From Bradyrhizobium barranii subsp. barranii (GTDB lineage Bacteria; Pseudomonadota; Alphaproteobacteria; Rhizobiales; Xanthobacteraceae): DNA of 64,000 nucleotides. This document shows, one piece after another, positions 42,277-51,379 of the stretch (its first letter is position 1; the number at the start of each line of letters is the position of its first letter). Both the position numbers and the translations under genes were made by a program. The notes below the pieces were generated by a model. It did no database searches and was not told where the DNA came from. It was given only the letters and a program-made list of their open reading frames with translations. The stretch covers positions 558,001 to 622,000 of the forward strand of contig NZ_CP086136.1 of the NCBI RefSeq assembly GCF_017565645.3, in the 5' to 3' direction.

Positions 42277-42938
42277 GATGCGCTGCCGTCCTGCGAAGGT
42301 GGCTTCTGCTGCTGTCCGGTCGGTGATCCCGTAGAGGTCTGGCCACCGAAGTCCTTGCTCGCATAAGCGGCTCGGCCGCCAGATGAGCCAGCTTCCGCGC
42401 CTGTCGCCGAGCCCGTCCGCTGCGCGGTCGAGCTGCCTCCCGAAGCCTTCAGAAACCGTACAGCGGCGAACCCAGCCAAGACAGACAGGCCAAGAAAAGC
42501 CGCGGGTTGTCGCTTCGCAAAATCGGTCGCACCGTCGACGAGGTCGCGAAAGCTGCCGTCGCGAACCTTTGCGGCCGCCTCTTCCACATAATCGGCGGCT
42601 GAGTTGATACCGCGTGCGGCAAATGGCACGTCAGTTTGGAATGCGCCGGCGGCCTGGCGGAAGGTTCCGGCCAAGCGCTGGATGAAGTCGGCGCTGGTCT
42701 GCTGCTGTTCTCGTGTCCGTTCTTGGATCTGGTCGACGGTGCCGCTGGCGACGTTCTTGGCTGCATCGGTGGCTTCGCTGAACTTGTCCCGTGCCATGTC
42801 CGCCGATGCCTGCAGGGCTTCTCCGGCGCGCTGCTTTATCTCGGCCCCTGCATCGCCGATCTGTTCCTTCAGACCGATGGAGGAGTTGCTCTTACCTTTG
42901 TTGAAGTTGGCCGGCTTGATGACGTCTGAATCGCTCAT
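42273..42938 (-). CDS. Alanine-rich helical membrane-associated protein
   Basis: 221 residues from ATG 42938. Long coiled helix (EIKQRAGEALQASADMARDK) with a late hydrophobic helix (AAFLGLSVLAGFAAVRFL) and a Gly/Ser/Gln-rich tail. Same style as its operon neighbours; function unknown. Ten bases after the DUF3618 gene. Confidence 0.7.
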   Translation of the reverse strand: MSDSDVIKPANFNKGKSNSSIGLKEQIGDAGAEIKQRAGEALQASADMARDKFSEATDAAKNVASGTVDQIQERTREQQQTSADFIQRLAGTFRQAAGAFQTDVPFAARGINSAADYVEEAAAKVRDGSFRDLVDGATDFAKRQPAAFLGLSVLAGFAAVRFLKASGGSSTAQRTGSATGAEAGSSGGRAAYASKDFGGQTSTGSPTGQQQKPPSQDGSAS

Positions 42939-42948
42939 GGTGTATCTC

Positions 42949-43911
42949 TCAGGTGCTAGAATTTCGGGAGGGGCTGAACGCCGCGTCGACAACTTCTGCG
43001 GCCGCTTCCTTGAGGTTGTCGGCCAGATTCCGGGTCATACGGCTCGCGTGCCGCCCCAGATCGGCTTCACTCACGCTCCTTGTCGCGGCGTCGGCGGCCG
43101 ACAACGTCGCATCCTTGGCCGTCTCGAAACCGGATTCAGCTGCTTCGCCTGCAGCGCGCTTCAGGCTATCGCTGGCGGGGCCGGCCGTCCGGTCTTCGAA
43201 CTTCGTTTCCGGCAGGGCCGCCGCGATTATTGCGCCGATGGCGATGCCAAGTCCTCCGATCAGCGCGGCATTATCACCGATAATCTGACGCGCTTGTTCT
43301 GGAGCGGCGTTCGCCGAATCCTTGATGGCGTCCATCCCTCTGGTGATGTTGTCACCGATCGCCCCTGCGGCCTCCGTTGCTCGAGCCTTGAGGTCGTCGG
43401 CTGATGTCTTGGCCGCATCCATGGCATCGTTGACCGCACCAGCGGCCCGCCCTTGGGACTCGGAGAGTTTCGCCTGCGCCCCACTTTTCGCTTCCTGCAC
43501 CCTCTCGGCAGTTTCGTCGATAAACCGACTGGCTCCATCCATCACGGGCGACACCGCTTCAGCAGCCCGGTCGCGCACGCTCTTGGAGGTAAGAGCGAGG
43601 CCCGCAGTAATCATGAGAAGCGGCAGGGGCACCCCTCGGGCCAATCGCAGCAGCGGCACAGCCACCGCGGTACCCGCGGCGACCGCGCCCAGCGGGTTAT
43701 TCATCATTTTCTGTTTGAGCTCTTTGACCCAGCCTTGAGCCGTGTCGCTCACATAGTCCGACACTTCCGATTTAATTCGCTGAGGCGTGACCATGTGACG
43801 CAGATCCTGCTTCGTGTCGGATAGTCCCTGCTTCAGACGGTCGACCGTGGCCGCCAGCTCCGCCCGGTTACGCTCGGACTCGCGTCGTAGCTCATCCACC
43901 GATCGTGTCAT
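42949..43911 (-). CDS. DUF3618 protein, first gene of a four-gene operon
   Basis: 320 residues. Start ATG 43911 chosen because AAGAGG lies 6 bases upstream; longer frames add unrelated sequence. N-terminal DUF3618 (SVDELRRESERNRAELAATV, SDTKQDLRHMVTPQRI), two hydrophobic stretches (NPLGAVAAGTAVAVPLLRLA; LIGGLGIAIGAIIAAALP) and long amphipathic helices. Likely an envelope or stress protein; mechanism unknown. Confidence 0.8.
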   Translation of the reverse strand: MTRSVDELRRESERNRAELAATVDRLKQGLSDTKQDLRHMVTPQRIKSEVSDYVSDTAQGWVKELKQKMMNNPLGAVAAGTAVAVPLLRLARGVPLPLLMITAGLALTSKSVRDRAAEAVSPVMDGASRFIDETAERVQEAKSGAQAKLSESQGRAAGAVNDAMDAAKTSADDLKARATEAAGAIGDNITRGMDAIKDSANAAPEQARQIIGDNAALIGGLGIAIGAIIAAALPETKFEDRTAGPASDSLKRAAGEAAESGFETAKDATLSAADAATRSVSEADLGRHASRMTRNLADNLKEAAAEVVDAAFSPSRNSST

Positions 43912-44115
43912 GTTCATCCTCTTGGGCTCATTTTTGGACACTGCTTCGAGGACGAACTCGCCTTTGGTTGGATCGTTCCTAGTTGCTCGTCCGGCGCTCT
44001 CGCGATCAAGAACGCTCGAAAGCAGGACAAACAGGTCTGGCGAATCCTTCCGCAAAGGCACGGAGGAACGGCCCTGAGTACTCCGCTGAACCGTCCACGT
44101 CCGGTTCTATCGCCG

Positions 44116-44240
44116 CCCACGTCGGCGGCATCGCCGCTTTCCCGGCTTCGCTCTCTTATGTCCCTCAGGTCCGGGAAGCATGGCGGCGGAGATTGGCGGA
44201 CGACCCGTCTGCAACATGCTCGCCGCCCTCAAGCTGGGCC
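44116..44240 (+). pseudogene. Probable SemiSWEET (MtN3-like) transporter remnant
   Basis: HVGGIAAFPASLSYVPQVRE, AWRRRLADDPSA then, after a frameshift, NMLAALKLGLSL: the first helices of a SemiSWEET half-transporter (PQV..AWR....D.S..ML motif). No third helix. Low-moderate confidence. Confidence 0.45.
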
Positions 44241-44403
44241 TTAGTCTCCCGGACAACAAGGAACGGGGCGAGTCTCCCCCTCGCGAGGTGAGCCTCGGCG
44301 CGACCAACATGCCCTCCAAGGTGCGATGGACTGCGGCTCCCTCGTGGCGGCGGCCGATCGCGTGCTCTAGGCCGCCAAGGACAGCGACCGCGATCGACTC
44401 GTC

Positions 44404-44622
44404 ACGGCGATCGTAGAACTGACCGGCCTCCGGACGCCCTGCGTCCTCATCGACCGCTTTCGGGCCGGCCTGAAGCGGCACTTGCTCTCGTCGGCAGAAA
44501 CAGGCCCACCATTCAAATGCGGGGTGCTGGGCGTTGTGCGGGCCGGCGGAGCGGTTGCGGGTGGCGATACCGCGCGGATTCGGCTCCCGTCCACATCGTT
44601 TCGCGCCTTACCGACTTTAAAA
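44404..44622 (+). pseudogene. MOSC-domain protein remnant B (C-terminal half)
   Basis: Open frame reading AIVELTGLRTPCVLIDRFRA, GLKRHLLSSAETGPPFKCG, VLGVVRAGGAVAGGDTARI and FRALPTL, the C-terminal half of the same family as remnant A (36044) and C (49046). No N-terminal half in front of it, and no start codon with a ribosome site. Confidence 0.75.
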
Positions 44623-44800
44623 GAACCTGGTGCACAACCCGGCAACCCCATCGCCGAATCGAAACGCGCTCGGTAGTCGGGCGGGCATGGCCGGAAACAA
44701 GGTAACGGCGGTACGCTTAGGGCTGGGGAGGCAATCGACAGTCCGGGACTAACCAAGCGGCCGCGCCCAGCCGGCGGTTTCTTTTTTCCTCGATATCACC

Positions 44801-45223
44801 TTAGGAGGCGTTCGCCCTCGCCCGTTCGCGCGCCTCGCGACGACGTTCGCGGCGTTCGCGGCGCCGCTTGGCACGGTCAGTAGGCTGAGGCAGGGGAGGA
44901 AGCTGGTTTGGAGTGACTATCGGAGCCGTAGCCTCCTCGACGAAAGGCGCCTGAATCGGTTCGGGCGCAGCGGGGCGAGCTTCCATGAACTCGAGCACTG
45001 CCCTCCCATTGGCCGTGATCTGCCATCCGCCGCTGATGCGTTCGACCAGCCCTTGTGAAAAGATGTCGAGATCCGGAACCCGGGCGGCGAGGCGCTTGGT
45101 TCGATCCGCCCATTCGCGGCCACTGGTCGCCAGGATGGCCATGTCGCGCTTGAGGTCTTCCATGAGGGCGAAGCCGTCCGAATAGCTCACCAGGATCTTC
45201 AGCACCGTGACCTGGAAATTCAC
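44801..45223 (-). CDS. Hypothetical protein with a winged-helix-like N-terminus
   Basis: 140 residues: VLKILVSYSDGFALMEDLKR, then GLVERISGGWQITANGRAVL, like a small winged helix, then a Pro-rich linker and an Arg-rich tail (RRRERRERRREARERARA). Could bind DNA. Next to the small gene at 45239, same strand. Confidence 0.65.
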   Translation of the reverse strand: MNFQVTVLKILVSYSDGFALMEDLKRDMAILATSGREWADRTKRLAARVPDLDIFSQGLVERISGGWQITANGRAVLEFMEARPAAPEPIQAPFVEEATAPIVTPNQLPPLPQPTDRAKRRRERRERRREARERARANAS

Positions 45224-45238
45224 GCCCGCCTCGACCGA

Positions 45239-45439
45239 TCAGCGCCACATCGTGGGTGCGCGCGAAAGGGCATCACGGCCTACCTGCCTGAGTTCTTCCA
45301 GCGATACCTCACCTTTGGTAGCAGCCTCCAGTATCTTTGAGGCAACATGGGTACGCGCTCCGATCTCGCGGTGCGAAACGCTCTCGCAAACTTCGTTTAA
45401 GACCGCGCGCAATAGCGCAGTAGTTGTCGGATCGAACAT
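45239..45439 (-). CDS. Short hypothetical protein
   Basis: 66 residues from ATG 45439 (MFDPTTTALLRAVLNEVCES), ending LRQVGRDALSRAPTMWR. This is a common rhizobial small-protein layout. A scrap of a paralogue is at 36395-36450. Fifteen bases upstream of the 44801 gene, so likely cotranscribed. Confidence 0.7.
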   Translation of the reverse strand: MFDPTTTALLRAVLNEVCESVSHREIGARTHVASKILEAATKGEVSLEELRQVGRDALSRAPTMWR

Positions 45440-45617
45440 GAATGCCCCCAGAGGGAAGACCCCATCACAGCCAACATTTCGCGTGCCGCGATTCAAAAAT
45501 GTTAACGATTGCGATAGGCCAGTTGGTCTGACCGACCTTTTGGAAATTGGCTCGACGGTGGACTTACCTTGCAATATCGGGCAATTCGTAAGGCTATCTT
45601 CGAGATCAGGAAGTCGC

Positions 45618-47024
45618 GTGTCGAGACCTCACCGAGCCTATAGGCAGGTCGTTCTTTCGATGTCGGTAGTCATGCTCCTGGCAGCTGGCGCCGCGGCCCA
45701 GGAGGACAAGAAGACCGACGACGACAAGCCGGCCGATCCGGACACGGGTGAGAGCACCGTGGAGGAAAAGACGCTCGGCATTCTGCCCAATCCGCTGCAG
45801 AAGTACGGCGTGAAGTTCGCGGCCACTTACATAGGCGAGGCGTTTGGTAACGCTACCGGCGGCCTGAAACAGGGCGCTATCTACGAAGGTCGCCTCAACC
45901 TCGCGGTGGATGTCGACCTGCAGAAGCTCGTCGGCATCGACAAGCTCACTTTTCACGCCAACATGTTCCAGATCCATGGCGACGGTCTATCGCGCAGTAA
46001 TCTTCAGAACTTCTTCGTCGACAGCGGCATCGAGGCCTTGCCGTCGACGCGACTTTACGAAGCCTATTTCGAGAAGCAATGGGGCGCAAAGAAAGTCTCG
46101 TTGAAAGTCGGCCAGCTTGCCGCCGACAGCGAATTCTTCAACACCAAATATACTGACGTGTTCACCAACGCCTCGATGGGTTGGCCCGCGATCACCTCGC
46201 TCGATCTTCCCAGCGGCGGACCGTCGCCACCTTTGGCGGCTATGGGCGCAAGGCTGCTGGTCAACGTGACTGACCAACTTTCGCTTCTGGGCGGGATCTT
46301 CGACGGCGACCAAGCCGGACCCGGCTCAGGCGACCCGCAGCAGCGCAATCGCTACGGCGTGAATTTTCGCGTCAACGATCCGCCGTTGCTTCTAGGTCAA
46401 ATTCAGTACGCCTGGAACAACAAGAAGGGCGACCCGAACCTGACCGGCCAGGTCAAGTTGGGCGGCTGGCGCCATTTCGGCTCTTTCGCCGATCAACAGC
46501 TCGCGTCTAATGGCGTCTCGTTCGCCGCTCCCGGCACTAGCGCGGAGCCTCTATTGCTGGCAGGAGATATCGGTGGCTGGGCAGTGTTCGAGCAACAGAT
46601 CTACCGGGTGCCTCACAGCGACGATCGTGGGATCGGTGTCTTCGCAAGGGCCGCTGGCGCGCCCGCCGATCGCAACCTGATCGATCTCTACGCCGATGCC
46701 GGCCTCGAGTTCATCGGCCTTCGCGACGACCGGCCCGACGACAAATTCGGGATCGCCGCGGGTTATGCGCATGTCTCAAAACGGGCGCAGGCGCTCGACG
46801 CCGACTACCGGACGTTGGTCAATCCAAGCTGGCCGATCCGAAGCTTCGAAGGATTGCTGACGGCCGTCTACCAGTATCAGATCAGGGATGGCTGGACGGT
46901 ACAGCCGAACTTTCAATACATCGTGCACCCCGGCGGTGGAGCAACATTACCCGTCGGCCCGCTGGCGGGGAAGATTCTCAAGAACGCTTCGGTGTTCGGC
47001 CTCAGGACCACACTCAAGTTCTAA
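45618..47024 (+). CDS. OprB-type carbohydrate-selective porin
   Basis: 468 residues from GTG 45618, with AGGA upstream. Signal peptide (VVLSMSVVMLLAAGAAAQ), acidic linker, then a beta-barrel: NPLQKYGVKFAATYIGEAFG, LPSTRLYEAYFEKQWG, GPLAGKILKNASVFGLRTTL. The Phe-ended last strand (LKF) is typical of outer-membrane proteins. Frame runs upstream to 45207 without good start. Overlaps the convergent Nramp gene by 4 bases. Confidence 0.87.
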   Translation: MSRPHRAYRQVVLSMSVVMLLAAGAAAQEDKKTDDDKPADPDTGESTVEEKTLGILPNPLQKYGVKFAATYIGEAFGNATGGLKQGAIYEGRLNLAVDVDLQKLVGIDKLTFHANMFQIHGDGLSRSNLQNFFVDSGIEALPSTRLYEAYFEKQWGAKKVSLKVGQLAADSEFFNTKYTDVFTNASMGWPAITSLDLPSGGPSPPLAAMGARLLVNVTDQLSLLGGIFDGDQAGPGSGDPQQRNRYGVNFRVNDPPLLLGQIQYAWNNKKGDPNLTGQVKLGGWRHFGSFADQQLASNGVSFAAPGTSAEPLLLAGDIGGWAVFEQQIYRVPHSDDRGIGVFARAAGAPADRNLIDLYADAGLEFIGLRDDRPDDKFGIAAGYAHVSKRAQALDADYRTLVNPSWPIRSFEGLLTAVYQYQIRDGWTVQPNFQYIVHPGGGATLPVGPLAGKILKNASVFGLRTTLKF

Positions 47025-48331
47025 GACGACGAGCCCATGAACATCGTGGCGACCATGCCAACGATGCAGAGAGCCATCGCGGCGGTCGCCGCCCAGCCCA
47101 ACCAGTACAAGGGCCCGGTGACGACAAGCTTGCCCATGACCTTCGGTCGCCGGACGAGCACCATCAGAAGGACCATCACAGGCGCGGCCAGCACTCCGTT
47201 GACCACAGCGCTCCAATAGAGGGCTTTGATCGGATCAATCGGGGTGAAGTTGAGCCCGATACCGCAGAACCCCGAAAGTGCCAGCACGGAGTAGAACGCG
47301 ATGGCCTCCTTCGGCTTACGGGACAGACCGACCTTCCAGCGACGCCCTTCGCCAATGGCGTATGCAGTTGAGCCGGCCAGGACAGGGATCGCCAACAGTC
47401 CGGTCCCGACGATGCCGAGCGCGAAGATGAGCTCGGCGAAAGGACCTGCGATCGGCTTCAAGGCTTCCGCCGCTTGCGCCGAACTTTCGATGTCGGTCTT
47501 GCCCTGGGCGTGAAGCGTCGCCGCGGTCGTCACGATGATGGAAAGCGCGATGAGGTTTGAGAAGGCCATGCCGATCATCGTGTCCAGCCGGATACGCCGG
47601 AATTCTTCCGGTGCGTCAGACGAATCCTTCTTTAAAGGCTTCTTGTCTGCGTCGATTCGCTGCTCCTCGGCTTCTTGCGACGACTGCCAGACGAAGAGAT
47701 AAGGCGATATCGTCGTGCCGAGAATGGCGACGAGCGTCGTCAAAAACGCAGCGTCCCAGCTTACGCGGGGGATTAGGACGCCCTTCAGCGCCTCCTCCCA
47801 AGGCACCTTTACGACGGCGAGAGCGATCACGTAGGCGAACAAGCTAAGCGTCAACCACTTCAGCACGGACACGTACCGGTCGTAATTGAAGAAGATTTGG
47901 GCGAGGACCGACAGAGTGCCGAACAGCACCACGTAGGCGATGCCGGGACCTCCGATCAAAAGCTTCAGCGCGTCCGCCATCGCGCCGAGATCGGCGGCGA
48001 TGTTGATCGTATTGGCGACGAAAAGCAGTCCCACCAGACTCCAGACCCAAGCTGCGCCGAAGTTCCGGCATACATTCCCCGCGATGCCGTGGCCGGTCAC
48101 TCGCCCTATCCGTCCGGAGATCTCCTGGATCGCAGCCATGAGGGGGTAAGAGAGCAGCATGGTCCAACCGATGCCGAACCCAAGCTGCGCGCCGGCCTGG
48201 CTGTAGGTGCCTATCCCGGACGGATCATCGTCGGACGCGCCGGTGATGAGGCCTGGTCCCAGCGTCGAGAGAAAGTTGCGGACGCGGAACGTCTTTCGCC
48301 TCTGAACCTTCGGTTCGATCGCCGCATCCAT
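47021..48331 (-). CDS. Nramp-family divalent metal transporter with altered metal-site motifs
   Basis: 436 residues, about 11 membrane helices. The first helix reads GASDDDPSGIGTYSQAGAQ where Mn/Fe Nramps have DPGN, and helix 6 reads TISPYLFVWQSSQEAEE where they have an MPH motif. So the Asn and Met ligands are absent. The set of substitutions suggests a divergent subgroup, possibly transporting another ion such as Mg2+. A cytoplasmic loop contains DADKKPLKKDSSD. Function inferred only. Confidence 0.85.
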   Translation of the reverse strand: MDAAIEPKVQRRKTFRVRNFLSTLGPGLITGASDDDPSGIGTYSQAGAQLGFGIGWTMLLSYPLMAAIQEISGRIGRVTGHGIAGNVCRNFGAAWVWSLVGLLFVANTINIAADLGAMADALKLLIGGPGIAYVVLFGTLSVLAQIFFNYDRYVSVLKWLTLSLFAYVIALAVVKVPWEEALKGVLIPRVSWDAAFLTTLVAILGTTISPYLFVWQSSQEAEEQRIDADKKPLKKDSSDAPEEFRRIRLDTMIGMAFSNLIALSIIVTTAATLHAQGKTDIESSAQAAEALKPIAGPFAELIFALGIVGTGLLAIPVLAGSTAYAIGEGRRWKVGLSRKPKEAIAFYSVLALSGFCGIGLNFTPIDPIKALYWSAVVNGVLAAPVMVLLMVLVRRPKVMGKLVVTGPLYWLGWAATAAMALCIVGMVATMFMGSSS

Positions 48332-48569
48332 TCGAATGGTTCTCCAAACATTCTGGGACAGTCTCTCATGCGCAGAACTAAGTCATCAAAGTGCTCGCCC
48401 GCCCCGGGCGCTCGGCCAAGGAGGGAGGAGCGAAGGCTGCTAGTGTCCGCGTCGCTCCGGGTAAGGGTAGGTTCCGAACGGCGCCTGATAACGGGCTGGA
48501 ACCCCCGACGTTCCTTGGCCGGGAGCGGCGAGATCTGCTTGCGGACTTGCTGGTAAGGGCGGCCTGATA

Positions 48570-49035
48570 GTGTCACGATGTGCTATCGACAAATCCGGGG
48601 GTGTGTCATGCGATCGCAGGTCCGGCTTCCCGATCCTCGCCGCCGTCTTCATCACGGAGCAGTTCGCCGACCGCCAGACTGCCGCGCCTGACTTCCTGCG
48701 CGAAAAACTTGCCATTCAGAACCTTGCTGAGGTGATGTCCGACCATCCGGATGAGGTGCTGCCCCGGCTGGTCAAACTCGGCATGGAAATCTGCGGGGCT
48801 CACTCCGCCGGCATCAGCATCTTCGAGCCGGAAGTCGGCCAGTTCCGCTGGTACGCGCTCGCGGGCGAACTGGCGACCTTCGACGGCGCGACGACTCCGC
48901 GGAATTTCAGCCCCTGCGGGGTCTGCCTCGATCTGGCCCAGCCCATCCTCATGGAACATCCAGAACGTGCCTACGACTGGATCCGAGACGCGGGAATCAC
49001 GGTGCCCGAGGTGCTGCTCGTCCCATTGACCATGA
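48570..49035 (+). pseudogene. GAF-domain protein N-terminal remnant
   Basis: FLREKLAIQNLAEVMSDHPD, EVLPRLVKLGMEICGAHSAG, RWYALAGELATFDGATTPRN and VPEVLLVPLTM: N-terminal GAF domain as in HWE histidine kinases. It ends inside the domain where MOSC remnant C begins. No kinase part follows. Confidence 0.72.
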
Positions 49036-49045
49036 AGGGGGCGGA

Positions 49046-49345
49046 CGCGGCTTCAGCAAGCCGGTGCAGACCATATTACGCTGATGAAAGGGGAACGGCG
49101 TCGACGGCGATGCCACCCGGACCTTGAAAAGATGCCGCTCGGCACACGCATCGTACGCGGTCGTCGAGCTGACGGGCCTGCGGACGCCCTGCGTGCTCAT
49201 CGATCGCTTCAGGACCGGCCTAAAAAGGCAGGTCGTGTGCCGATAAAAACGGACCCTGCATTCAGATGCGGCGTCATGGACGTGGTGCGAGCGGGCGGAC
49301 AAGTGGCAGAGTCATCCTGCCTGATGGATATCAAAAACGCTTCCT
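49046..49345 (+). pseudogene. MOSC-domain protein remnant C (internally deleted)
   Basis: Pieces in several frames: GFSKPVQTIL and NGVDGDA from the N-terminus, DLEKMPLGTRI, then VVELTGLRTPCVLIDRFRTG and AFRCGVMDVVRAGGQVAES. The part between NGVDGDA and DLEKM, where HAG..RHRYL belongs, is missing. Repeated frameshifts. Third piece of this family in the window. Confidence 0.72.
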
Positions 49346-49421
49346 TCGCTATAGCCCCGTGGCAAGCCGGAGGAACCAAGCCGCTACACCTCCGTTGGAG
49401 CTGGCTTTTGAGGACAGGTCC

Positions 49422-50054
49422 ATGACGAAGGGTGACGAACTCCACTACGGCGCTCCCCGGAACGCAGTCCATCTCTGCGTCGACATGCAGCGGATGTTCG
49501 CGGGAGGTACGGATTGGACGATGCCGTGGCTGCCGCGCGTCCTGCCGAACGTCGTCGCGATCACCTCCGCCCATCCCGAGCGGACAATCTTCACGCGCTT
49601 CATCCCGGCGCAAAGCCCAGGCCAGGGCGCCGGCATGTGGCGGCGCTACTACGAACGCTGGAGTTCGATGACTATCGACCGGCTCGGGCCGGAAATGGTC
49701 GATCTGGTGCAGGAGCTCGCCCGCTTCGTCCCGCCCGCGCGCACTTTCGACAAGTACGTCTACTCGCCTTGGACAGGGAGCGGCCTGCATGCGCAACTTC
49801 GCGAAGCCGGCGTCGAAACCGTCATCGTCACAGGCGGCGAAACCGACGTTTGCGTCCTCGCAACCGTATTGGGCGCGGTCGACTGGGGCTTCCGCGTGAT
49901 CCTCGTCGCCGATGCGCTTTGCAGCTCGGCAGACGAGACGCATGATTCCATGATGAAGATCTACATGAACCGGTTCGGCCAGCAGGTGGAGTGCGTCACG
50001 ACCGAAACGCTTCTCGCCAACTGGCCGGCCGACGGCCGGGCTAGGTCCCTCTGA
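49422..50054 (+). CDS. Isochorismatase-like cysteine hydrolase
   Basis: 210 residues from ATG 49422 (MTKGDELHYGAPRNAVHLCV). Catalytic Asp in CVDMQRMFAGG, Lys in ARTFDKYVYSPWTGS, Cys in GGETDVCVLATVLGAV. Hydrolases of this fold act on amides or vinyl ethers such as isochorismate or nicotinamide. The substrate is not clear. Its TGA shares a base with the next ATG (TGATG). Confidence 0.85.
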   Translation: MTKGDELHYGAPRNAVHLCVDMQRMFAGGTDWTMPWLPRVLPNVVAITSAHPERTIFTRFIPAQSPGQGAGMWRRYYERWSSMTIDRLGPEMVDLVQELARFVPPARTFDKYVYSPWTGSGLHAQLREAGVETVIVTGGETDVCVLATVLGAVDWGFRVILVADALCSSADETHDSMMKIYMNRFGQQVECVTTETLLANWPADGRARSL

Positions 50055-50368
50055 TGAACCGTTCCTACGTCGTGCAGATCCTCGTGCCGAAGGAGACCGG
50101 CAAGGGCGAGCCGGTTTCCAAGGAATGGTTCGACAAATTCCTGCAGAAGCTGACCGACGAGTTCGGCGGGGCTACCAGCTACATCCGGGCCCCTGCAAAG
50201 GGCCTGTGGCGCAGCGGCGACACGACCGAGCGCGACGATATCGCGGTCGTCGAGGTCATGGCCGCGAAGCTCGCACCAGAATTCTGGCGGTCCCTCCGCG
50301 AGCGGCTCGAACGAGAGCTCTCGCAGGAGGAGATCGTCATCCGCGCCCAGGAAATCATAGCTCTTTGA
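50054..50368 (+). CDS. Hypothetical protein coupled to the isochorismatase-like gene
   Basis: 104 residues: MNRSYVVQILVPKETGKGEP, FLQKLTDEFGGATSYIRAPA, LWRSGDTTERDDIAVVEVMA. Small alpha/beta protein, translationally coupled to the preceding hydrolase. No assigned function. Confidence 0.7.
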   Translation: MNRSYVVQILVPKETGKGEPVSKEWFDKFLQKLTDEFGGATSYIRAPAKGLWRSGDTTERDDIAVVEVMAAKLAPEFWRSLRERLERELSQEEIVIRAQEIIAL

Positions 50369-50721
50369 AGCCTTAGGAAGCGCGCGCCAAGTTTGCCGAT
50401 CGGATCCAATCAAGAGGAACGCCATGGGATCACCAATGACATCAAGACGCTCCATGCTCCGGTGGAGTTCTTCGCATTTTGACTGCGGACATCGCAGCCG
50501 TATCAGGATGGCTGCGATGGAATGCTCGGATCGAAAACGTCGTGAAGTGCACATTTTGAGTAATTTGAGCCGATTCTCTCGCCCTGCGAATTTAATCTTC
50601 GATAGCGAAACCGTTTCTGGACTATGGTAGTCTGTGTTCTATCACAGCCCGGTCCGTGGCTTTTATCTGTGATGAGAACGCCGGTAGCGCTCCCGCCTTC
50701 CTCGAAGGATAGGAGCGCGCC
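50369..50721. other. Intergenic, no gene supported
   Basis: 350 bases between two small-gene groups. No convincing frame; short overlapping open frames on both strands only. Confidence 0.35.
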
Positions 50722-50922
50722 ATGGCAAGTCGGCGTCGTTTCAAGCAAACAAGATCGCTCAAAGATCGGCTCGCGTCGTTCGCCAAGGATGCGCGAGAAA
50801 AGGCGTCGTCTCTCCCGCCTGGCGCAGAGAAAGACGAGCTGCTTCGCAAGGCGGGACAGGCCGACACCACGGCCCGCGCTGCGATCTGGATCAATTCGCC
50901 TGGCTTGCAGCCGCCGAAATAA
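50722..50922 (+). CDS. Short hypothetical protein
   Basis: 66 residues, start preceded by GGAGCG. Basic and helical: RFKQTRSLKDRLASFAKDAR, LLRKAGQADTTARAAIWINS. Its stop is followed by one base before the next GTG, so the two small genes are probably cotranslated. Confidence 0.7.
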   Translation: MASRRRFKQTRSLKDRLASFAKDAREKASSLPPGAEKDELLRKAGQADTTARAAIWINSPGLQPPK

Positions 50923-50923
50923 C

Positions 50924-51097
50924 GTGAAGGATTATCAAGCCTCCATTGAAAAGCTTCGCAAGGATGCTGCCGAGGCGGCGCTGATCCGCGACTCGGCTAT
51001 GGATGAAGCAAAACGTGAAGTATTCAATCGTCTATGGGAGCACCTCAATCGTCTCGCTGATGAAGTTGAGCAGGCGCTCCGAAAGGGGCAGACATAA
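50924..51097 (+). CDS. Short coiled-coil hypothetical protein
   Basis: 57 residues from GTG 50924. KDYQASIEKLRKDAAEAALI and LADEVEQALRKGQT: a single helical, charged stretch. Function unknown. Confidence 0.65.
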   Translation: MKDYQASIEKLRKDAAEAALIRDSAMDEAKREVFNRLWEHLNRLADEVEQALRKGQT

Positions 51098-51116
51098 GAG
51101 AAAAGGATCTACCTAA

Positions 51117-51330
51117 AAAAGCCTCCTGCTCAAAAGGAGCCCGAGGGGCTGAACGACTTTCGAGAGTTGGCCCGCGAGGGCATCGAGGAGCAGCGCGAGC
51201 AAGCGCAACAAGGCTTCCGGCGAGTTCATAGGCGTCAAAAAGCCCGCGAAGGGCAAGAAGGCTGCCAAAAAAATACAAGGGCGTGCGGGTCGAGAAGAAG
51301 GCCGCGAAAAGAAGAAGGCGCGACGATAGG
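51117..51330 (+). pseudogene. Possible small gene remnant
   Basis: Frames on + read EGLNDFRELAREGIEEQREQ and then, shifted, VKKPAKGKKAAKKIQGRAG. The first is phasin-like in spacing, the second a basic tail. No intact frame and no sure family. Confidence 0.25.
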
Positions 51331-51379
51331 AACGGACGACACAGGCGCCGGTTGAGCGCAACAACTCTGGAGGTTCGCC

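Noticed and set aside
45207..45617. Upstream extension of the porin frame
   Set aside because: It overlaps the small gene on the opposite strand and places 137 residues before a clear signal peptide.
48440..48715. 91-codon - strand frame upstream of the Nramp gene
   Set aside because: Overlaps the GAF remnant, no ribosome site and no recognisable family.
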